Assembly: GCF_036188265.1 (NCBI RefSeq)
Contig: NZ_CP108093.1
Coordinates: 2,108,001 to 2,172,000 of the forward strand
Reading direction: 5' to 3'
Length of the DNA stretch: 64,000 nt
Source of the DNA: Streptomyces sp. NBC_00247
GTDB lineage: Bacteria; Actinomycetota; Actinomycetes; Streptomycetales; Streptomycetaceae
The notes under the pieces are model-generated. The model was given only the letters and a program-made list of their open reading frames with translations. It ran no database searches and was not told the DNA's origin. This document shows positions 8,676 to 17,567 of this stretch, in pieces. The translations under genes and the position numbers were made by a program. Position 1 is the first letter of the stretch. The number at the start of each line of letters is the position of its first letter.

Positions 8676-8946
8676 CGTGCACTCCCAGGGTGCCGACGGC
8701 GGGTGGCCGGTGCGGCGGGTCGGCGGGTCATGTCCGGTTACTCCTTGATGGGGAAGGCGTGAGCGGTGTGGCGGACCCGCGGCGTCGGCCGGCGGGTCGA
8801 TGGGCGGAGTGGTGCGGGGTGGTGCGGCCGTCGGCCGGACCGGGCGCGGTCGGCGGCGCCTGTCGCGGTCGAGTGCGCGGGGCCGGTGCGCGACGGCCGG
8901 TGCGCGCGGGGTCGGGTGCGCGGGAGCCGCCGCGCGCCGGGCAGGG

Positions 8947-10431
8947 TCAGTGCCGGTGGTGGGCGGAGGCGCGGGAGAGCGCGACGGCCGCGTGCCCCAG
9001 CAAACCGAGCGCGGCGGCGCCGCAGGCCAGGGCGGGTACGGCTCCGGTGCCGCCCTCGGCGACGAGCACGTCGACGGGCCGGGCCAGCAGGTCGAGGCCG
9101 GGCAGCCGGCCGCCCAGCACGAGGAGCGGGGCCGCCGCCTCGACCGCGCAGGCGGCGGCCAGCGCCGTGACGGCGGGGGCGGGCAGGCCGTGCGCGGTCT
9201 CCAGCCGGGCGAGGAAGAGCAGCAGTCCGAGGGCGTAGGCCGAGAGCGGTACGCCGTGGCCGCCGTACCCCAGGTCGGCGAGGAGCATGAGCGGCAGGAG
9301 AGCGGCGAGGAAGAGCGCGACGCTCGTCAGCAGCACCGGTCTCACCCCCGCTCCGAACTCCTCCAGCGCCCGGCTGCCGCCGAGTTTGCGGCGGGCGTGC
9401 ACGGCGAAGAGGTGCGCGCACCAGGCGGCGGGGACCACGGCGAGGGAGAGGCCGAGGAGCGGAGCCGGGGTGCCGGGCCAGTGGCCGTCCGGACCACCGC
9501 TGAGGACCTGGTCGAGCAGTTCCTCCCCGTACACCGCGTAGCCGAGGAGCCAGCAGGTGTAGAGGGCGGTCCGGCCGGAGCCCGCCGGGGCGCGCAGCGG
9601 ACCGGTGGCCAGGGCGGACCGGAGCGCGAAGAAGACCAGCAGCGCGCCGGCGGCCGTCAGCGCGTTCCGCGCGCCGGTGCCGAGCGCCCCCTCCGTCACC
9701 CGGAGCGCTCCGACGGTGGCGAGGCAGGCGGCCCCGGGCAGCAGGGCGTGCAGGGGCCAGGCGGCGCGGTGGTCGGGATCGTCGGCGGTCCGCCGGTCGG
9801 ACGGCGGCCCGACCGGGCCGGTGGCGGGCCGGGGTACCCGGGCGTAGAGCTCCTCGGCCAGCGAGAAGACGTCCCGGTGGCGGTAGCGGGCGGCGGCCCG
9901 GTCGGTGATTCCGTGTGCCTCCAGCCCGGCGGCGATCTCCAGCGGGTCGACGGCGCGTGCGCAGAGCTCGCGGTGGTGCCGCAGCAGGGCGCGCACGGGG
10001 TCGGCGGGCGCCCGGCGGGCGGCGGTGGGGACGGGAGCGGGAGCCAGGTCGGGGACGGGGACAGGGACGGGCCCGGCTTTCGCGACGCCGGTGGCTCCGG
10101 CGCCGGTGGCTCCCGCGCCCGTGGCCACGGCGCGTTCCGCCGGGGCGTCCATCGCTCCGGCGCGTTCCGCCGCGGTGTTCTCCACCGCCGCGCCGCCCAC
10201 CGCCGCGCCGCCCGCCTCCGCGCCGCCCGCCTCCGCGCGTTCCGGTGGCACGGGCTGTGCCGGGGCGCGTTCGGCCGGTGCGTCCGCCACGGAGCCGACG
10301 GCCCGAGCGGAGGGCTCGGCGGCGGGCGGCGGGGTGTTCGGCACGTCCAGGGCTTCGGGCACGCGGCCCATGAGGGTTCCTCCGTACGGTTCGTTGCCCG
10401 GGGCGGACAGGTGGTCGCGGGGGTCACGCAT
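8947..10431 (-). CDS. Polytopic membrane protein of the polysaccharide operon
   Basis: 494-residue protein of unknown family. The first 170 residues are a low-complexity Ala/Gly/Pro/Glu stretch with degenerate repeats, then a soluble helical segment (about 175-240), then roughly eight membrane helices to the C-terminus. No catalytic motif is visible. ATG 10431 overlaps the end of the glycosyltransferase gene by eight bases (ATGCGTGA), which suggests translational coupling; an internal ATG at 10371 has a better ribosome site (GGAGGA) and could be the true start. The partner role is inferred: in Pel-type systems PelF works with membrane proteins that export the polymer, but this protein is not recognisably PelG or PelE. 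Confidence 0.75.
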   Translation of the reverse strand: MRDPRDHLSAPGNEPYGGTLMGRVPEALDVPNTPPPAAEPSARAVGSVADAPAERAPAQPVPPERAEAGGAEAGGAAVGGAAVENTAAERAGAMDAPAERAVATGAGATGAGATGVAKAGPVPVPVPDLAPAPVPTAARRAPADPVRALLRHHRELCARAVDPLEIAAGLEAHGITDRAAARYRHRDVFSLAEELYARVPRPATGPVGPPSDRRTADDPDHRAAWPLHALLPGAACLATVGALRVTEGALGTGARNALTAAGALLVFFALRSALATGPLRAPAGSGRTALYTCWLLGYAVYGEELLDQVLSGGPDGHWPGTPAPLLGLSLAVVPAAWCAHLFAVHARRKLGGSRALEEFGAGVRPVLLTSVALFLAALLPLMLLADLGYGGHGVPLSAYALGLLLFLARLETAHGLPAPAVTALAAACAVEAAAPLLVLGGRLPGLDLLARPVDVLVAEGGTGAVPALACGAAALGLLGHAAVALSRASAHHRH

Positions 10432-12376
10432 CGCCGTCCCCCGCTCCGGCCGTCGCGGCGGCGCCGACCTTCTCGGGTGCGGGTGCGACGGCCCGGACCG
10501 GGGTCCGTCCGGCGGCCGTTCCGGCGGGCCGCCGCTCCGCCGGGCCCGTGCGGGGCCGGCCGGTACGTACGTACTCCTCGGGCGGGACGGCGAAGGGGCG
10601 GGGTGCCGAGGCGTCCGGTGTTCCCCCGGTCCGCGGACTCCCGGCTTCCGGCCGGGCGGTGGCCGGGGCGGTGCCCCTCGGGCTCGGCGGGTGGCCCGCG
10701 GTCAGCTCCCGGTAGAGCGAGCGGAAGGCCGCGAGGTTCTGCTCCACGGTGAAGAGTTCGAGAGCGCGCGCCCGCGCCGCCTCACCCAGGCGCGCACGGC
10801 GCTCCGGGTCGCGCAGCAGCGCGAGGCACGCGTCGGCGAGCGCCGGGGTGTCGCGCGGCGGGACCACCAGTCCGGTGCCGCCGACGACTTCGACCACCGC
10901 GCCCACGTCCGTGGAGACGGTGGCCCGGCCGCAGAACATCGCCTCCACCAGGCTGATCGGGAAGCCCTCGACGACGCTGGACAGGACCACCACCCCGCCG
11001 GCCGCGTACGCCCCGGCGAGCTCCTGCGCCCCGGCCCCGCCGATCTCCTCGAAGCGGACCGGGCTCTCCACGGCCCCGGGCTCCTCCGTGCCGGGCGCGT
11101 CCCCGGCCCTGTCTCCAGCCCCGCCCCCGTCTCCGCCTCCGGGTCCCTCAGCGGTGGTCCCGGGGAAGAGCACGTCGGCCAGGGCCCGGCAGTGCGCGAG
11201 GTACGCGGCGCCCTCGGCACCTTCGACCGGGGCACCGAAGATCCGCAGCCGGGCACCGGGTTCGGCCCGGTGCACCTCGGCGAAGGCGTGCAGCAGGGCG
11301 ACGAGGTCCTTGGCGGGCTCGACCCTGCCCACCCACACCAGGGTGTCCGGGCCGGCGCTGTCCCCCTCGCCCACCTGCGCGAAGCGCCCCGTCTCCATGC
11401 CCGGGTACACCGTGCGCAGCTTCGCGGTGTCCGCCCCGCAGCGTTGCTGCCAGCGGCGTACGTGGGTGTTGCCCGGGGTGACGACGGAGGCCTGACGGTA
11501 GACCTCGGTGGCCAGGAGTGCGTGGAAGTTGGCGAGCAGGGCGCGTACCGGCGCACCGAACGGCGCGTCCGTGGCGGTGAGGTAGTGCGTCCGCAGCGGC
11601 AGGCCGTGCTCGGTGACGAGGAGGGGAACGCCGAAGAAGCGTTTGGCCAGCAGTCCGGGGAGTGCCGCGGTCCCGCCGGAAGCCGCGTGGCAGAGGTCCA
11701 CTCCGCCGAGGGACTCGGTGGTGTACCAGTCGAGCGAGAACGGCAGGAGCAGACGGGCGAGTTCGGTGGCGAAGGCCAGGTGGTCGGTGACGGTGGCGCG
11801 CTGCACGGTGCGGCCGGTTCCCCGGGCGCGGCAGGCGGATTCCAGTACGCGCAGGGCGGGTTCGGAACGGAGCGCGGTGGGCAGCCCGCCGTGCTCCCGG
11901 GCCAGTTCGGCGAGTCCGTAGAGCCCTTCGCCGAAGAGTACGGACGGTTCGACGGGCGTCCGCCCGGCCCCCGAACCGCCCCGGGGGTGCGTCGGACCGT
12001 CCGCGCCCGAGGCGCTGACCGCTGTGGCGAGCGCCGTCAGATGCGCCGTGAAGCGCCGGCGCTCGCGACGGCCGTAGGCGCCCCCGCTGCCGGTGACCAA
12101 GCGGGTGAGGCGGCCGCCCGGTTCGTCCTGCCGCACGCTCCCGTCCGTGGTCCGCCGCGGCGCGGTGTGCGGCGCGCTCCAGAGCGGCGCGGTCCGTACC
12201 CGCCCCACCTGCGGCGGCAGACTCACCCACCCGAGCTTCTCCTGGTGGGCGGAGCGGCTCAGCGCGTAGAGGTCGAACTCGTGCTGGGGAAGACCACGTA
12301 CCAAGCGGTCGCACCACAGTCTGGACTCACCGTCCGCATACGGATAACCACCGTCGGTGAGCAGGCCGATACGCAC
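10424..12376 (-). CDS. PelF-like family 4 glycosyltransferase (DUF3492)
   Basis: 650-residue cytosolic glycosyltransferase, first gene of the operon. The N-terminal part begins MRIGLLTDGGYPYA and matches the DUF3492 domain found in PelF enzymes, which build the Pel exopolysaccharide from UDP-hexosamines. The C-terminal GT-B domain has VWVGRVEPAKDL for the start of the nucleotide-binding half and the EGFPISLVEAM donor-site motif (E-x7-E). The last 90 residues are a Pro/Ala/Gly-rich tail not typical of PelF. GTG 12376 was chosen because it begins directly at the conserved first strand and has a GGGGG-type ribosome site. Donor and polymer are inferred from family only. Confidence 0.88.
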   Translation of the reverse strand: MRIGLLTDGGYPYADGESRLWCDRLVRGLPQHEFDLYALSRSAHQEKLGWVSLPPQVGRVRTAPLWSAPHTAPRRTTDGSVRQDEPGGRLTRLVTGSGGAYGRRERRRFTAHLTALATAVSASGADGPTHPRGGSGAGRTPVEPSVLFGEGLYGLAELAREHGGLPTALRSEPALRVLESACRARGTGRTVQRATVTDHLAFATELARLLLPFSLDWYTTESLGGVDLCHAASGGTAALPGLLAKRFFGVPLLVTEHGLPLRTHYLTATDAPFGAPVRALLANFHALLATEVYRQASVVTPGNTHVRRWQQRCGADTAKLRTVYPGMETGRFAQVGEGDSAGPDTLVWVGRVEPAKDLVALLHAFAEVHRAEPGARLRIFGAPVEGAEGAAYLAHCRALADVLFPGTTAEGPGGGDGGGAGDRAGDAPGTEEPGAVESPVRFEEIGGAGAQELAGAYAAGGVVVLSSVVEGFPISLVEAMFCGRATVSTDVGAVVEVVGGTGLVVPPRDTPALADACLALLRDPERRARLGEAARARALELFTVEQNLAAFRSLYRELTAGHPPSPRGTAPATARPEAGSPRTGGTPDASAPRPFAVPPEEYVRTGRPRTGPAERRPAGTAAGRTPVRAVAPAPEKVGAAATAGAGDGDA

Positions 12377-12609
12377 GAGTACACCCCCGATCTCCCATGT
12401 GGGCGGCCACCGTTGGCCGGTGACCAGCGTCGGGACGACGTTAAGCGGATACGCCGGTGGCGCGACGGACGGTTGTCCGTCACGCCACCAGAAGGGGTGA
12501 ACCGGCGTAACTTTCCCGGTCCCCACGCGTTTCGCCGCGGAACGACCCTCCGGACACGCCCCGTCAGACCGTCGCGAGCTCCCCCGCGCGCCGCTCTCCG
12601 GGCCGTCGG

Positions 12610-12950
12610 CGCCCCCTGATCGAGGGCGGGCACGGCGGCCGCGGGGGGTCGTCGGGTGTACGGGTCGCGCGGGGAGCCGTACACCTCCTCGACGGCACCC
12701 TGTTCGACGGTCCGGCCGTGGTGCATCGGCGCGACCCTGTCGCCGGCCCGCCGGGCCGCGCCTGCGGGCCGGGTGGCGCCGGGGACGTGGCCCGGCGGCC
12801 GTGCGGGACACCCTCGGGGACGCGGACAGCGGCCGGAACACGACCTGGCGGGCGGCGACGACCGAGAGGCCGGCGCCGCGACGCCCGGTCGCACCGACGA
12901 CCGCGCGCTCCGGGGCGGCGCTCCCGGAGGTGATCAGGAGGGTGCCCCCG
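12610..12950 (-). pseudogene. Decayed oligopeptide ABC transporter ATPase
   Basis: Minus-strand fragments recall Opp/Dpp ATP-binding proteins: a piece reading RQVVF..LSASPRVS near 12850 (Q-loop region) and, in another frame, DRVAPMHHGRTVEQG followed by VYGSPRDPYTRR (12640-12740), the typical C-terminal end after the H-loop. The Walker A and signature motifs are absent and the fragments lie in different frames, so the gene is dead. It occupies most of the 12377-13034 gap; the remainder shows nothing I recognise. It marks the boundary between the polysaccharide operon and the conserved block. Confidence 0.55.
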
Positions 12951-13034
12951 CGGAGGGTCCCGAACGACCGCTCACCGGCATGTCCACGCGGAACGAGACG
13001 GACGCGTCACACGGCGGACTCGCGACTCACTGGA

Positions 13035-14510
13035 TCAACTGACGGGGTAGACCCAGGGGTTGGGTTTGCACGAGATCCCGTCGATGTCCAGCGACTTCGT
13101 CTGCTGCTGCATCACGGGCGCCAGGGCGCCCGGGGTGCGGCAGCTCACGTGGTTGTGCCCGAGCCGGTGTCCGACCTCGTGGTTGATGAGCATCTGCCGG
13201 TAGGACAGGAGCTTGTCGGGGCCGAAGGTGACCGACCCCTGGGCCCAGCGGTAGGCGTTGATCATGACGCGCTCGGTGGACGCGGAGTCGCAGGAGACGT
13301 TGTCCTCGGTGGTGTCCAGGCCGGACTTCTCGCACCAGACCCCGGTGGTGCCGGGACTGGCGAGGGTGATGACGAAGTCGGGCGCACCCCTGGAGATCCG
13401 CTCGAACGTCATGTCCCCGTGGTGCGCCCAGCTGCGGTCGTCGTTGAGGGTCTTCTGTACGGCCTCCGCGAAGAGGGCGGGGTCGAGCCCGAGCCCTTGC
13501 TCCACGTCGATCCGGTAGCGGTACTTGTGCCCGGTGCCGGGCGCCTTAGCCGCGCCCGGGACGGCCTCGAACTTCCCGTCGCCCGCCAGATCGGCGGCGA
13601 GCGGGTAGGGCGTGGCCATCTTCTGCTCGTACGTCAGCGCCTTCAGCGGTGCGGCCGTCGGCGTCGCGGCAGTGGCCCGCGCGTCGGAGCGCGCGTCGTC
13701 CTGACCGCTCCGCGGGGTCCCGGACCCCTGCGGGGAGTCGCCCCCGCCGTGCCCCTGGGCCACCTGCCCGGCGACGACCACGGCCAGCACCGTGGTCACC
13801 GCCGCCGCCGCGATACCGGTGAACGTCCGCCCCTTGCCGCCCCGGCCCCCCTTGCCGGGGGTGCCGTCCGCTTCGCCGGAACCGTCGCCGGCCCCGCCGT
13901 CCGGGCCGTCGGCGCGCCGGTCCGGCGCGCCGGGGGATTCCTCCGCCGGTGCGGGCACGGCCACCCTCGACGGGACCTGCCGTACCGGAAGTCCCACGGA
14001 CGGCGCCTCGAAGGCGTCCACGAACTCGGGCCGCGGACCGGGTATCAGCGGCGTACCGCCGGGCGCGGGCCGCACCACCGCACGCCCGGCCGGAGCGCCA
14101 GGGCCTTCGGCACGGGACTCGCCTGCGCGCGGGTCTCCCGTACGGGAGGTCCCGGCGCGGGGACCTGCGGGCGGAAATTCGCCCGAACGTGTCTGCTGCC
14201 GGGCCGGGTCGGCGGGCCGCGCCGACCGCGGGGCCTCGCCGGGGCCGTAGCGCGGCTGCGGGCCGGTGCCCCAGCCGCCGCCTGGTTCGCGCTGTTCGGG
14301 GTGGCCGCCACGCACCTGCGGTACGCCCTGGAACGGGGTGTCCCGAGCCGCGTCGGGCTGCCGCTGTCCGTCGCGGCCGGCGGGCGCCGGTTCCGGCGTC
14401 CTCCTGCGGCGCCCACTGCCGGAGCCCGCCCCCGATGCACCGACCGGGGCCGGTGCGGCCTCGCCCGCCGGGCCGTTGGCCTCGGCGCCCCTTCGGCTGT
14501 GTCGTCCCAC
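13035..14510 (-). CDS. DUF3152 membrane-anchored zincin-like protein
   Basis: 491-residue protein. The first 210 residues are a long cytosolic Pro/Ala/Gly/Arg-rich region, followed by one membrane helix (TFTGIAAAAVTTVLAVVVAG) and an extracytoplasmic DUF3152 domain. That domain contains HEVGHRLGHNH, a metzincin-type zinc-binding signature with three His ligands and the catalytic Glu, plus several Cys likely in disulfides. No substrate is known for the family. GTG 14510 (start GRHSRRG, as in other members) lies eight bases after the stop of the alpha/beta hydrolase, so the two genes are co-transcribed. The gene matches Rv3207c in position and type. Confidence 0.88.
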   Translation of the reverse strand: MGRHSRRGAEANGPAGEAAPAPVGASGAGSGSGRRRRTPEPAPAGRDGQRQPDAARDTPFQGVPQVRGGHPEQREPGGGWGTGPQPRYGPGEAPRSARPADPARQQTRSGEFPPAGPRAGTSRTGDPRAGESRAEGPGAPAGRAVVRPAPGGTPLIPGPRPEFVDAFEAPSVGLPVRQVPSRVAVPAPAEESPGAPDRRADGPDGGAGDGSGEADGTPGKGGRGGKGRTFTGIAAAAVTTVLAVVVAGQVAQGHGGGDSPQGSGTPRSGQDDARSDARATAATPTAAPLKALTYEQKMATPYPLAADLAGDGKFEAVPGAAKAPGTGHKYRYRIDVEQGLGLDPALFAEAVQKTLNDDRSWAHHGDMTFERISRGAPDFVITLASPGTTGVWCEKSGLDTTEDNVSCDSASTERVMINAYRWAQGSVTFGPDKLLSYRQMLINHEVGHRLGHNHVSCRTPGALAPVMQQQTKSLDIDGISCKPNPWVYPVS

Positions 14511-14518
14511 GCCCCGGA

Positions 14519-15484
14519 TCAGCTCCCGCCGTCGTATTCCACCAATTCCCGGACCGCCTGGGCGACCGCCTCCGGGTACTCCATCATCGCCACGTGCCCG
14601 GCTTCGGGCAGCGACAGAAGGCGCGAGTCGCGGAACGCCTCGGACGCCCTGCGTGCCATCCGGTACGAGACCAGCTTGTCCCGTCCGCCGTACACCAGGA
14701 GCGTCGGCGCGAGTACCCGCTCGGCCTGGCGCCACAGCCCCTGCTGCCCGCCCAGCGTGTACGCGTCGACGATCCCGCGGGCGGAGCGCGCCATGGCGTC
14801 CCAGAAGTACGGCAGCTCCAGTCGCCGTTCCATCTCGGCCACCGCCTGGCGGAAGCCCTCCTCGGTGATCCGCGTGGGATCGCCGTAACAGAGTGCCATG
14901 ACCCCGCGGGTGCGCTGCTCGGCGGTCATGCCCCGGCTGAGCCGGGAGAAGAGCGCGGCGACCCCGGGGAGCGCCAGCAGCCCGGTCGGCACGGCCGGCC
15001 GCTGGACACGGATCTCGGGCAGCGCGGGCGAGACCAGGGTGAGGGTGCGCACCAGGTCGGGGCGGACGGCCGCGACCCGGGTGGAGACCGCGCCGCCCAG
15101 CGAATTCCCGACCAGGTGGACCGGACCGCGCCGCTGCGCGTCGAGCAGCCGGATCACCGCCCGGGCGTGTGCGGTCACCGAGTAGGCGCCGTCGTCCGGC
15201 GGCGGGGAGTCGCCGAATCCCGGCAGGTCGACCGCCTCCCCGTCGACCACGTCCTCCAGCAGCGGCATCAGGGCGGACCAGTTCTGCGAGGAACCGCCCA
15301 GGCCGTGGACGTAGAGCGCGGGAGGGAGCCCGGCGCGCACGCCGGGCCGGGAACGGACGGTCAGGCTCAGCCCGGCCAGGGGAACGGTGCGCAGACTCTC
15401 CCCGGACCCGACGCGCACGGCACTGACCGTGGGGGCGACCGCCGCGGCGGCGGCCTGGACACCCGGCAGCTCGGTCGAAGACAT
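14519..15484 (-). CDS. Alpha/beta hydrolase
   Basis: 321-residue cytosolic serine hydrolase. The oxyanion-hole motif HGLGGSSQNW and the nucleophile elbow GNSLGG are clear, and a late Gly-His (EAGHVAMME) supplies the His. The length and cap region fit the large esterase/epoxide hydrolase-like group; the substrate cannot be told. ATG 15484 has no ribosome site but a TAACAT box ends six bases before it, so the mRNA probably begins at the A of ATG. It leads a two-gene unit with the DUF3152 gene. Confidence 0.88.
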   Translation of the reverse strand: MSSTELPGVQAAAAAVAPTVSAVRVGSGESLRTVPLAGLSLTVRSRPGVRAGLPPALYVHGLGGSSQNWSALMPLLEDVVDGEAVDLPGFGDSPPPDDGAYSVTAHARAVIRLLDAQRRGPVHLVGNSLGGAVSTRVAAVRPDLVRTLTLVSPALPEIRVQRPAVPTGLLALPGVAALFSRLSRGMTAEQRTRGVMALCYGDPTRITEEGFRQAVAEMERRLELPYFWDAMARSARGIVDAYTLGGQQGLWRQAERVLAPTLLVYGGRDKLVSYRMARRASEAFRDSRLLSLPEAGHVAMMEYPEAVAQAVRELVEYDGGS

Positions 15485-15490
15485 GCGGCA

Positions 15491-15496
15491 ATGTTA
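15491..15496 (-). promoter_or_regulatory. -10 box for leaderless hydrolase mRNA
   Basis: TAACAT on the minus strand, six bases before ATG 15484. No Shine-Dalgarno sequence is present, which fits transcription starting at the initiation codon. The same hexamer and spacing precede mrp. Confidence 0.5.
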
Positions 15497-15598
15497 CGAG
15501 ACGATCACGCGCCGATTCATGTGTTCGCGGTCACAGGCCGCATCGCGGGGCAGGAGTCCAGCTCATAGGCTTCGGATGACGGACGGAAGGGAGTCACC

Positions 15599-15814
15599 AT
15601 GACGGTCGACCCGAGGGACCCGGAGACGTTCGAGGACGAGCAGCCGGACCCGGCGGGCCTGGAGACCCCCGCCGCGGACGCCGCGGAGCAGCGGACGGAG
15701 GTCCGGCAGGAGGAAGACGAGCCGCTGACGGAGGCAGGCACCGAGGAGGCCGACGAGGCCGACGTCGCGGAACAGACCAAGGTGGTCGCCGAGCACGAGG
15801 ACGACTACCGCTGA
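15599..15814 (+). CDS. Small acidic hypothetical protein
   Basis: 71-residue protein, very rich in Glu and Asp with no membrane segment or cysteine. ATG 15599 has a good GGAAGGG ribosome site and a strong terminator hairpin follows the stop, so it is likely a real single gene. The sequence looks disordered and resembles small acidic proteins found in other Streptomyces; no function can be read from it. Confidence 0.7.
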   Translation: MTVDPRDPETFEDEQPDPAGLETPAADAAEQRTEVRQEEDEPLTEAGTEEADEADVAEQTKVVAEHEDDYR

Positions 15815-15829
15815 GCGGTCCGCGCGTCA

Positions 15830-15883
15830 CCGGCCGCGACCGTGCGTCCGGCCCCGCCGGGTCTGGGGCACGGTCGCGGCCGG
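15830..15883 (+). terminator. Terminator hairpin after the acidic small protein
   Basis: Perfect 16-bp stem (CCGGCCGCGACCGTGC and its complement at 15868-15883) with a 22-base loop, starting 16 bp after the stop. The rest of the gap to 16142 holds only the promoter region of the TetR gene. Confidence 0.8.
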
Positions 15884-16142
15884 CGCCGGAGCGACGTGCG
15901 CGCGGCACCGGGAAATGGCCAAAAGTCGCTCCGCGCGGGGCGATTACCGCTGAAACACGCAGTTCAGGGCCGTTTCGTCCCGGCCCGGCCGAGGATGCGG
16001 CGCCGGTCCGTGGCTACCGGAGTTGTCCGGTCCGTGAAATTCTGCGTCCGCGCCGCGCGCACCCGGGTTACCCAAAAGTACGATGGCCATGCGGCGCGGC
16101 AAGCACGGGACACCGTGTCGGATCACACATTTGGGAGGCGGC

Positions 16143-16778
16143 GTGAGCGCCATCGAGCAGACAGAGGCAGCGCGCCCGCGGGGCACTCGCCTGCCCCGCC
16201 GCGCCCGACGGAATCAGCTTCTGGGCGCCGCCCAGGAGGTCTTCGTCGCGCAGGGCTACCACGCCGCCGCGATGGACGACATCGCCGAGCGGGCGGGCGT
16301 CAGCAAGCCGGTGCTCTACCAGCACTTCCCCGGGAAGCTGGAGCTGTACCTCGCGCTCCTGGACCAGCACTGCGAGTCGCTGCTCCAGGCGGTGCGCACC
16401 GCCCTCGCGTCGACGACGGAGAACAAGCAGCGCGTCGAGGCCACCATGGACGCCTATTTCGCGTACGTGGAGGACGAGGGCGGCGCCTTCCGCCTGGTCT
16501 TCGAGTCGGACCTGACCAACGAGCCCGCCGTGCGCGAGCGGGTGGACCGGGTGTCCCTCCAGTGCGCCGAGGCGATCTCGGACGTCATCGCGGGCGACAC
16601 GGGCCAGTCCAAAGACGAATCGATGCTGCTGGCCGTCGGCCTCGGCGGAGTCGCCCAGGTGGTGGCCCGTTACTGGCTCTCCAGCCCCTCCGGCATCCCC
16701 CGCGACACCGCGGTGCAGCTGCTCACCTCGCTCGCCTGGCGCGGCATCGCGGGGTTCCCGCTGCACGGGACCGAGTAG
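16143..16778 (+). CDS. TetR family transcriptional regulator
   Basis: 211-residue repressor-type protein. The N-terminal helix-turn-helix region (about residues 20-65) contains the family core MDDIAERAGVSKPVLYQHFP followed by GKLELY. The C-terminal ligand domain is conserved with the regulator that sits beside DUF3107 in mycobacteria (Rv3208), whose ligand is not established. GTG 16143 was chosen because GGGAGGCG lies just ahead; an upstream ATG at 16083 would add 20 residues that do not resemble the family. It probably shares a transcript direction with the DUF3107 gene 123 bp downstream. Confidence 0.92.
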   Translation: MSAIEQTEAARPRGTRLPRRARRNQLLGAAQEVFVAQGYHAAAMDDIAERAGVSKPVLYQHFPGKLELYLALLDQHCESLLQAVRTALASTTENKQRVEATMDAYFAYVEDEGGAFRLVFESDLTNEPAVRERVDRVSLQCAEAISDVIAGDTGQSKDESMLLAVGLGGVAQVVARYWLSSPSGIPRDTAVQLLTSLAWRGIAGFPLHGTE

Positions 16779-16901
16779 CGGCACCGGGCGTGTTCGCTCC
16801 CGGCGTGGCCGGTCGGGCCGTGGGCGCTCGGCCCACCGGGCTAATGTGGCTGCGTACGGCGCGGCTACCGCGCAGGGACTGACCGTCGGAGGGACATAGC
16901 C

Positions 16902-17129
16902 GTGGAGGTCAAGATCGGGGTGCAGCACACGCCCCGCGAGATCGTTCTGGAGAGCGGGCTTTCCGCCGAGGACGTCGAGAGCGCGGTCGCCGAGGCGCTC
17001 GGCGGCAAGGCGCGGCTGCTCAGCCTCACGGACGAGAAGGGCCGCAAGGTCCTCGTGCCGGCCGACCGGATCGCGTACGTCGAGATCGGCGAGCCGACGG
17101 CCCGGCGTGTCGGGTTCGGCGCACTGTAA
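16902..17129 (+). CDS. DUF3107 family protein
   Basis: 75-residue cytosolic protein of the actinobacterial DUF3107 family (TB9.4 type). The conserved ends are visible: MEVKIGVQHTPREIV at the start and VEIGEPTARRVGFG at the end. The fold is a small alpha/beta protein; no activity is known. GTG start with a GGAGGG ribosome site. It always travels with the preceding TetR gene in actinobacteria, so a shared process is likely but not identified. Two terminator hairpins follow. Confidence 0.93.
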   Translation: MEVKIGVQHTPREIVLESGLSAEDVESAVAEALGGKARLLSLTDEKGRKVLVPADRIAYVEIGEPTARRVGFGAL

Positions 17130-17135
17130 GTGACA

Positions 17136-17205
17136 CCGGGCCGTCTCCGACGGCCCGGCGCAGCACGACGGAACGGCCCGGTGGGAATCCCGCCGGGCCG
17201 TTCCG
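17136..17205 (+). terminator. Tandem terminator hairpins after the DUF3107 gene
   Basis: First stem CCGGGCCGTC (17136-17145) with its complement at 17149-17158; second stem CGGAACGGCCCGG (17169-17181) with its complement at 17193-17205. Both are perfect. They begin seven bases after the stop. Confidence 0.8.
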
Positions 17206-17374
17206 CATGTCCAGGGACGCGGAGGGAACACGGTCGGACTCCGCCCCGCCGGGCCGCTCCCGGGGGGGCGTCGGACTCCGCCGATCCCAGGGGCCGTTCC
17301 GTACGCCGTCCCCGCTCACCCCCGGTGGAACAGCGCGCTCCGCCGAAAGGTTTCCCCCGACCCCGGAAGGGTTG

Positions 17375-17390
17375 CGTGACGTAGGTCACG
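17375..17390. promoter_or_regulatory. Candidate operator dyad
   Basis: CGTGAC, four bases, GTCACG: a perfect 16-bp dyad in the 438-bp gap before the small membrane protein gene, about 180 bp upstream of its start. The rest of the gap shows only the terminators after the DUF3107 gene. Confidence 0.35.
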
Positions 17391-17567
17391 GGTAGGACGG
17401 CGTAGGCAGCGTCCTACGGATCAAGGGCGGCCGCGGCCGGGCGTACCGCGCCGGGCGCCGTGCCCGTCCACGATCCACCGGCCCCTGCACGGCGAGGGCC
17501 CACCGGCCCTCCCCCGTCGCTCCGCGCGGACGGGGACGTACCGACGAACCCCGCGAGGTGATGCTCC

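Noticed and set aside
8676..8946. Possible gene between the epimerase and the membrane protein
   Set aside because: Only Arg/Gly-rich frames without ribosome sites or recognisable motifs.
12801..14888. 695-codon plus-strand frame opposite the DUF3152 and hydrolase genes
   Set aside because: Antisense shadow; the minus-strand genes show clear domains and start signals.
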